DNA of 64,000 nt, taken from contig CM036756.1 in the NCBI GenBank assembly GCA_020796225.1, positions 46,851,363-46,915,362 on the forward strand, written 5' to 3'. The stretch's first letter is position 1. Each line of letters opens with the position of its first letter. Shown piece after piece: positions 59,201 through 64,000 of this stretch. Origin of the DNA: Arion vulgaris (Eukaryota; Mollusca; Gastropoda; Stylommatophora; Arionidae). Made by a program: the position numbers and the translations under genes. Below the pieces are notes generated by a model. It saw only the letters and a program-made list of their open reading frames with translations. It was not told where the DNA came from and ran no database searches.

Positions 59201-62200
59201 TCCTAAACGTGTAGAAGTCTGCGTTTAGGGGCCTACAACCAATGTGCAACGTATACACATTCTTGGCAAAGATCAAACATATCACAAACAGGGATTAAGA
59301 TTGGTCATAAAGAACGAACGTGAAGAAGATCATGCATGTAACATGCAACTGCTTTTGATTTATGGTTTGGTTTATATTAAAATCACTTTTCAGGTGGTCA
59401 AAACCCTCATACAGAGAAAATCTGCAGTAGACTGGAAGACAAACACTAGGGTATGATTATGGAACCTCAAAGACCTAAGCAGAACAGACCAGGTCGTTAT
59501 ATTTCGTTACATACGGACACTGCAGACACAATAAACACTTACATAGACTAGGAATAAATAGTCCAACAGCTCTCTTCCAATGTGAACAGGCGGAACGGAC
59601 ACTGGGGCATGTTCTGCAAGACTGTCCTCTCCTGTGTGAGCTGAGAAACAACATGTGGCCACACCCAGTAGGCCTAAAAACTAATCTTTCTGGAAACCTG
59701 ACAGACCTGAAGCTGACTGCCCAGTTTGTGGTCTACAGTAAACTAAGCACATGACCAGAGATCGATGAAGAAGAAAAATCACTTGCTTAATTATCAAATT
59801 AATCCACAATTTGTGCCCATGGTTTATAGAGATATTATAATATAACTTGGTGATCTTAAATATTTCTTACACATTGTTTTCTTTGTCTACAGTGAAGCTT
59901 CTTTTCCAGAGGTGGAGGCGTACCTTCAGAAATACCAGGTAAGGGTAGCATACATATACACCACTGGGTTGGACTTATTTTGATGATATCTTAATATGCA
60001 GGTTTGGACAGACAAGAAATAGTCTGATGGCAAAATATGTCATCTTGTGATAGTATGAGGTGTTTAGCTATGCATAAGTATGAGGCAAGACAGGATTGAA
60101 AAGATCTGCCACCTTGATTTAGTGCTATAAGACACCACTTATTTGATCTCATTGTTCTCTTATTTTATCAGCATTTCTTTTGATTGATAGAACTATCATC
60201 ATTGCACTGTGATGAGTAACCACATGGGCTTCAGTCTCTTTCTTACATAGAAAGATCTCAGTGGCAGTGCATGAACTCTGTAGCACCGGCTGGGGTTCCT
60301 GATGTAATTTAGTAGATGATGAAAATATTTAGTAGGAATTTTATTATTTAATCTTTCTAATTAGTTTTGTCTGAGCTGTGGCTTTCCAGCCTGCTCTTCT
60401 CAATTTTCAACTGCAATGGGTTCTTTTATATGCTTAACTTGAACATTTGACCTATGTTTTATATTCTGTCTCGGATAGGACTAGGAACTCGATCTCACCT
60501 AATCTGAGATTAGGGATCTCTGAAAAAATATCCAGATTGCTCCTTGAGAGAGCGGACCGAGTACCTTTGGAACAAGAAGTGAGCAGCTGACATCTATGCC
60601 ACCTGGCTATATTTATTTACTTCTAAACTACATATTATATAATATACTATTAAAGCCCATAACACATTAGGGTCATAGTGGTGAGATGATCAAATCACCA
60701 ACACATAAGTTCATCTAAAGATCACTTTATAAGACGGATGAATGTGGAAGTTTCTTTCCTGACCATCCTTAATGTTATCAGATATGCTTGTCTTTGACTT
60801 CCTTCCCCTACCCTCCCACACACCTGTTCCCTGAAGAATTGTTTTTAGAATCATTCATGTCTGTTCACATATTCAAACCACGTGAACCTGTGATGTTTTA
60901 CCACTGACATAAGTATGACAGTTCCTGTCATTGTAGTTATTTTATTCCTGATAAACTAGTTTATTTTGTGTTTTTTATAAGAGATCTGTAACATTCTGCT
61001 ATAATATTTAAATTTAAATAACCTGAATTCTTCTCTCCAAATCTTTATTTATTGTCCAGCTCTCTACAAGGTTTCTCCTTCTCTTAACTATTCTTGTAGT
61101 ATAAGGCACCAGCAAATCTACTTCAACCAGATCTGTCTTGAGCAAGCCAACTTAGTTCATTCCACTCTATGTAAACAGTTAATGAATTAATCAGCGCATG
61201 TTACAACAGTTAGAAACTAAGTGACAGCGCATGTTACAACATGAATTATTCACAGAGTGAAACACAGTAACACTGAAAAATGCAAGACTGATCATGTTTG
61301 AAAGCAGTAAGAAATGTTTGTATAAATAATGTAACTAGAAGAAATACTGAAAATGGGTTACAATCAATCTCGCTACAACCAGGGTGGATGCCCAGTCATT
61401 ATCAACTTTCTAAATGAGCATTAGCAGCTTCAAGAAGATTTCAAATTCAGAAAGTGGCCTACCAAATTTCAACAGGGTGGACTAGGGAGCGGACTAAATC
61501 AGAATTGAACTGCTATGCATTCACGATTGAGAGCCAAAATAGAACAGTGGCTAGTATGCTTAAGGCCTACCTATATGGATGGTCTTGGTTCAACCCCCAT
61601 TTGGATTGGGAATTTTCCAACAACAAATGACTCAGGTCAACTAACTCTCATTTGGTGTACCAAGTGTGCTTTGATATCTTTCTTACGCATGAAGATCTCA
61701 GCGACAGTGCATGAACTCCATAGCTAGGATTCCCATATATTGTTTTGAAGAGGGGGACAATTTCAGTAGGTATTTTTATTAAAATCTTTTTAAAGGAATT
61801 TTACCTGTACAGTGACTCTGCAACCTACTGTTATTGATTTTCAACTGCTAAGCTTGACAACAGCGACACCAGTAGCTGGAAGTCAATCGGGTGATAGCAT
61901 CATGATATGCTGTTAAATTCTGCTGAGGGAGGATGTTTCAGAAGAAGTCGCGGGGACCAGAGAATACCAAATACTGAGATCACCCGGCGCACATGCATCA
62001 ACAATACCAACGAGGAAATAAAACATAGGAGATGGAAGCGGCTGGGACTTAAATTAAGAATGCAGAAGACCAAACACCCACAATTGGCTTTGAATTCTGG
62101 AGGCAAGTGAGGTACTGGATGACCTAGAGAGACATTGATACAACACTGTAGACAGAGAAAAGAAAGGGAAAGACCTGTAATGAACAAAGTTGGCTGGCTC

Positions 62201-62494
62201 AAAACAGATCTGGTTGAAGGAAATTGATTGATGCCTTATGTTTCAAGGGAGCTAAGAGAAGAAGATGCTGTTAACTAGTCAATTCTTCCTCTCTCTTCCT
62301 GAAACAAAGTACATCAACTTCAGGAAATGGTGACAGATCAAAGTGTCAGAAAATCTGTAACTCAGAACATGACTGTATTACATACATTTATAGGATTTAA
62401 GTTTTCTTGGTTACTTTTTTCTCACCAGAACCCACGAGAAGCAGACGCTATGACAAAGATTCAATCGGAACTTGATGAAACTAAAATCATACTG
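53262..62494 (+). CDS. YKT6: YKT6 v-SNARE, first six coding exons (3' end outside window)
   Basis: Exons 53262-53368, 54517-54599, 55171-55271, 58432-58490, 59893-59938 and 62429-62494 all have GT-AG borders and compatible phases, giving 154 residues. Start: MKLYSIAILLKTSQGKGKIL. Exon 2 gives VGEFMSFTSKILVERT and ASRASVKEQ. Exon 3 gives YICHVYVRSDNLAGVVIADH. Exon 4 gives VLDEFPEKCPKAQWSSVREN. Exon 5 ends EAYLQKYQ. Exon 6 reads NPREADAMTKIQSELDETKI-IL. Residues 1-131 are the longin domain; the SNARE motif begins near residue 138. About 45 residues, with most of the SNARE helix and the CCAIM-type lipidation signal of the family, should lie past the window. YKT6 is an R-SNARE of ER-Golgi, endosome and autophagosome fusion. 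CAG at 53243-53245 is probably the acceptor of a 5'UTR intron. Introns are full of SINEs and LINE debris. Confidence 0.95.
53489..53756 (-). mobile_element. SINE family A, in YKT6 intron 1
   Basis: Reverse of 54766-55017. It has GGCGCATAACTGGCACAACA-TATAATCGC, TTAACAATTGGTCGATATTG-AGCGTTC and the AAAGAAG tail. Confidence 0.65.
54055..54335 (+). mobile_element. LINE C-terminal fragment, YKT6 intron 1
   Basis: RRRKIVGWAYPAEDTVKC, then LEELKDVGLSWEAIKKMARD-QR. This is the WGHVxR...LKxxGLSWxEAxxxAxDR ending of a LINE, in two frames. Confidence 0.45.
54766..55017 (+). mobile_element. SINE family A, in YKT6 intron 2
   Basis: GTGTCGCTGGGGCTCAAGGG, core ACAAAGAATAGTAACACTGC, GGCATGTCGTAAGTGGCGGC-TGAGG, body TGTGCTGGCCTACTTGTAGG-CGCATAACTGACA, end AACAAGTGGTTGATATGGAA-TGTTCGAAGGAGAAGAAG. 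Good reference copy of the family. Confidence 0.7.
55555..55935 (-). mobile_element. LINE ORF2 fragment, YKT6 intron 3
   Basis: Minus strand: KLNTFENRLRKILNIKWDVF then SGQPQVRTNKKDKRDMLGIP in decayed frames. This is the LRKILxIxW block of RTE-like elements, related to 20205-20440. Confidence 0.42.
55940..56640. other. YKT6 intron 3, nothing recognised
   Basis: Higher GC than its surroundings, with minus-strand frames at 56135-56477, but no recognisable motif. Possibly old transposon sequence. Confidence 0.25.
56640..57250. repeat. diverged internal repeat of unknown family
   Basis: GGAACGACCTCA occurs at about 56918, 57081 and 57193. The first two copies share the flanks AATGTTCCTGATGCGGAACG / AATGCTCCTAAACCGGAACG and the downstream AAGCCCAAATATACAGC with TCATTAAAGAGTG, suggesting an old tandem duplication of 100-170 bp. 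Confidence 0.45.
57300..57425 (+). mobile_element. SINE family C, truncated tail
   Basis: ACCTCTGAAATTGGCAACTG, GGTGAGGGACACTGGTAAAT, AATCAGTCAGAAGCGCAATA-CCAGACGCCATGACT. Ends before the GAAGAAG tail. Confidence 0.6.
57840..57960 (+). mobile_element. LINE 3' end fragment
   Basis: GTGGACATTTTTTGTCTCTG-CCTTATGTACCCTTGG and GATAATGATGGTGATGATAA match the end of 6375-6640. Confidence 0.38.
58021..58268 (+). mobile_element. SINE family A, in YKT6 intron 3
   Basis: GAGGCTCTCAAGGGAGCAAA-GAATAGTAACACTGCGACCT, GTAAGAGGCGACTGAGGTAG, GTGCTGGCCTACTTGTAGGC-GCATAATTGACA, tail GTTGATATGGAGCGTTCGAA-GAAGA. Inserted just before the decoy-acceptor repeats. Confidence 0.7.
58288..58445 (+). repeat. tandem copies of the YKT6 exon-4 splice acceptor
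   Basis: TCGGGTATTAGATGAGTTTT (58291), CCAGGTATTAGATGAGTTTT (58334), TCGGGTATTAGATGAGTTTT (58381) precede the real CCAG|GTATTAGACGAGTTT at 58428-58446. Spacing is 43-47 bp, with TCGGG and CCAG types alternating. The 58334 copy has an intact AG and keeps VLDEF in frame but reaches a stop 51 bases on. Older relatives, GTCAGATATTA, lie at 57625 and 57982. Confidence 0.8.
58520..59075. other. YKT6 intron 4, unrecognised open frame
   Basis: The + strand frame at 58758-59048 (96 codons; GGKCGHYNALCCTYVETESK, LKWRSGMDKHTITVQS) has no recognised domain. It may be transposon-derived; nothing supports a host gene. Confidence 0.25.
59088..59328 (+). mobile_element. SINE family B, full length with target-site duplication
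   Basis: 241 bp, from TGCCCGAGTGGTTACGGGCC (resembles the A-box arm of tRNA-Ser/Leu) through AAAGAATAGAAACACTGTTA, CATGTCGTAAGAGGCGACTA and CCTAAACGTGTAGAAGTC to GAACGAACGTGAAGAAG. The exact 11-bp ATCATGCATGT flanks it (59077-59087 and 59329-59339). In YKT6 intron 4. Confidence 0.8.
59460..59795 (+). mobile_element. I-like LINE C-terminus with GAAGAAG tail, YKT6 intron 4
   Basis: DQVVIFRYIRTLQTQ, LFQCEQAERTLGHVLQDCPL-LCELRNNMWP, LTDLKLTAQFVVYSKL and a stop, then GATCGATGAAGAAGAAAAA. Ends about 100 bases before exon 5. Confidence 0.55.
60185..60612 (-). mobile_element. long tRNA-like SINE (family D), YKT6 intron 5
   Basis: Shares the full body with 18545-18980 (on the + strand: GTGATGAGTAACCACATGGG, GAAAGATCTCAGTGGCAGTG, CTTTCCAGCCTGCTCTTCTC, GGACTAGGAACTCGATCTCA-CCTA). 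The minus-strand head AGCCAGGTGGCATAGATGTC is tRNA-like but decayed. Confidence 0.6.
61326..61677 (+). repeat. duplicated element, copy 1 (empty TTAA site)
   Basis: AATAATGTAACTAGAAGAAA, GGGTTACAATCAATCTCGCT-ACAACCAGGGTGGATGCCC, ACAGGGTGGACTAGGGAGCG-GACTA, then a tRNA-like head AGTGGCTAGTATGCTTAAGG ... GGTCTTGGTTCAACCCCCAT. It is nearly identical to 62941-63191 plus 63887-64000. TTAA at 61560-61563 is uninterrupted. Confidence 0.85.
61660..61870 (+). mobile_element. fragment of family D body
   Basis: GAAGATCTCAGCGACAGTGC-ATGAACTC and GAAGAGGGGGACAATTTCAG-TAGG match the family D elements at 18600 and 60250 in the same orientation. It continues copy 1 of the duplicated element. Confidence 0.5.
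61905..62255 (+). mobile_element. LINE ORF2 C-terminus, YKT6 intron 5
   Basis: IPNTEITRRTCINNTNEEIK-HRRWKRLGLKLRMQ, KTKHPQLALNSGGK, then a shifted VGWLKTDLVEGN. It corresponds to the EIKHRRWxWLGHVLRMxxxR-xPxxALRW block. Ends about 150 bases before exon 6. Confidence 0.58.
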
Positions 62495-62626
62495 GTAAAT
62501 CAAGTATTTATGTTTACATTTTCAAATTTCAGTATATGATATATCTTAATTTCATTGAGGTCTCTCTGTAGATAGGGTTATCTCACTTTATGTCACTTTC
62601 CATTTCTTGAAAACTGCAGCCCTTAA

Positions 62627-62958
62627 AACAGAAATAATGTAACTAGAAAAATAGATAATTTATCTAGAGAAATTAATAATGTTAACAGAAAAGATATATT
62701 GTAACTAGAAAAATAGATAATTTATCTAGAGAAATTAATAATGTTAACAGAAAAGATATAATGTAACTAGAAAAATAGATAATTTATCTAGAGAAATTAA
62801 TAATGTTAACAGAAAATATATATTGTAACTAGAAAAGTAGATAATGTACTTAGATACAGAAATAATATAAATAGAAAAATTAACAATGTATTTGGAAAAA
62901 TAATGTAACTAGAAAAATAAATAATGTTTTTGGAAGAATAAATAATGTAACTAGAAAA
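62627..62958. repeat. 62-bp minisatellite, YKT6 intron 6
   Basis: Nearly identical 62-bp units GTAACTAGAAAAATAGATAA + TTTATCTAGAGAAATTAATA + ATGTTAACAGAAAAGATATA start at 62639, 62701, 62763 and 62825; then shorter decayed AATAATGTAACTAGAAAAA units run into copy 2 of the duplicated element. Confidence 0.9.
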
Positions 62959-64000
62959 AATACTGAAAACGGGTTACAATCAATCTCGCTACAACCAGAG
63001 TGGATGCCCAGTCACTATCAACTATCTAAATGAGCACTAGCAGCTTCAAGAAGATTTCAAGTTTTTCCCAAATTCAGAAAGTGACCTACCAAATTTCAGC
63101 AGGGTGGACTAGGGAGCGGACTATATCAGAATTGAAACTGCTATGCATTCACGATTGAGAGCCAAAATAGAACAGTGGCTAGTATGCTTAACTCTTTATG
63201 TCCACGAAAATTTTTGGGGTAATCACACTCTGCCAGAACACATTTCTAGCAAAATTTTTCAATATGGAATGATCTTGGAAATATGCCTATAACTTAAGTT
63301 CTTTGTAAGCTAGATTTATACTGTTGGTATCAAAATATGCAGAATTAAATTCTGAACAATCTGATAATAAATAGTTATATATGTAAATCAGTATTTATTT
63401 AGTAAATTATTGTTGTATTTCATGTTCAGAGTAACTACTACGACTTTCAAAATTGAATCAATACTTAGCCATTGCTGAATTCTCCATCATTGTCGGTGAA
63501 ATCATAAACATGAAACACTGTGTGTGTTTATTTGAACTTTGGAACAAATCCATGTCTTGTTCGGCACTTTATCGGCGTGGAGGACGAAACAACATCTTAT
63601 AACTAAACTTTTCACATGAAAGTTCACTTTTTCACAACAGGAAAAATATATTTGCAAATAAAACTATTTACTAAAAATTCGAAAATAAATTCTACCATGC
63701 TGTACAATATATGAATGAAATGGTAGTTATCTGCCCGTTGAATTCTGTAAACAAAAACAGTGTCGGACGTATAGTAGCTGAACAGTAAAACAAACGTGCA
63801 TGGACTCAAATTAGCCGTTGGCAGCGTGTTTTGGCATAATGAGAGAACTGTTTTCTACGCTGGGAGCGTCGACTGGACATATAGAGTTAAGGCCTACCTA
63901 TATGGATGGTCTTGGTTCAGCCCCCATTTGGATTGGGAATTTTCCAACAACAAATGACTCAGGTCAACTAACTCTCATTTGGTGTACCAAGTGTGCTTTG
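62941..64000 (+). repeat. duplicated element, copy 2, split by a TTAA MITE
   Basis: 62941-63191 and 63887-64000 together match copy 1 at 61326-61677 over its length, with few substitutions and a 10-base GTTTTTCCCA insertion. The 695 bases between are the MITE described separately. The element continues past the window. Confidence 0.85.
63192..63886. mobile_element. 695-bp TTAA-flanked MITE (piggyBac-type target)
   Basis: Starts CTCTTTATGTCCACGAAAAT and ends GTCGACTGGACATATAGAG. The end reversed is CTCTATATGTCCAGTCGAC, so the first 13 bases pair with one mismatch. TTAA is duplicated on both sides (63188-63191 and 63887-63890), and the paralogous empty site at 61560-61563 carries a single TTAA. 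No transposase frame is present (longest frame 61 codons). Confidence 0.85.

Overview
This window is AT-rich, intron-rich animal DNA. The three host genes are spliced, with consensus GT-AG borders, and the rest is packed with decayed LINEs and with several SINE families. No prokaryotic operon, phage or plasmid organisation is visible. The mix of LINEs (RNase H-bearing I-like elements, RTE-like elements and a GIY-YIG Penelope-like element) and tRNA-like SINEs ending in GAAGAAG suggests a lophotrochozoan, most likely a gastropod or other mollusc. That taxonomic call is an inference, not something read directly.

Host genes, all on the + strand: (1) the last two coding exons of an ankyrin-repeat protein (592-4210), whose 5' part lies off the window; (2) a complete two-exon gene for the ER membrane E3 ubiquitin ligase RNF145 (ATG 22515, stop 31125, 662 residues, about 6.6 kb intron); (3) the first six coding exons of the SNARE YKT6 (ATG 53262, last visible exon ends 62494), whose final SNARE/CAAX exon lies beyond the right edge. 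The genes are not functionally linked in an operon sense. RNF145 acts in ER sterol control and YKT6 in vesicle fusion.

Layout: 1-4.2 kb, ankyrin gene end with LINE/SINE fragments and an (AT)n tract in its intron. 4.2-22.5 kb, intergenic LINE/SINE graveyard, a 0.75 kb 26-bp minisatellite and a repeat pair with an inverted segment. 22.5-31.1 kb, RNF145; its intron holds a 3.3 kb 52-bp minisatellite amplified from a LINE ORF, interrupted by a segment that reads like a blend of array and flank sequence (probably an assembly consensus artefact), then an hAT-like MITE. 31.1-53.2 kb, intergenic with two mariner relics, a Penelope-like element and a stack of LINE reverse transcriptase/RNase H pieces. 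53.2-64 kb, YKT6, whose introns carry SINEs with target-site duplications, repeated decoy splice acceptors before exon 4, and a 695-bp TTAA-flanked MITE sitting in a repeat whose empty copy is 1.6 kb upstream.

Most open frames in the window are transposon debris or simple repeats. I name families only where protein motifs or terminal structures could be read by eye; no database search was possible.
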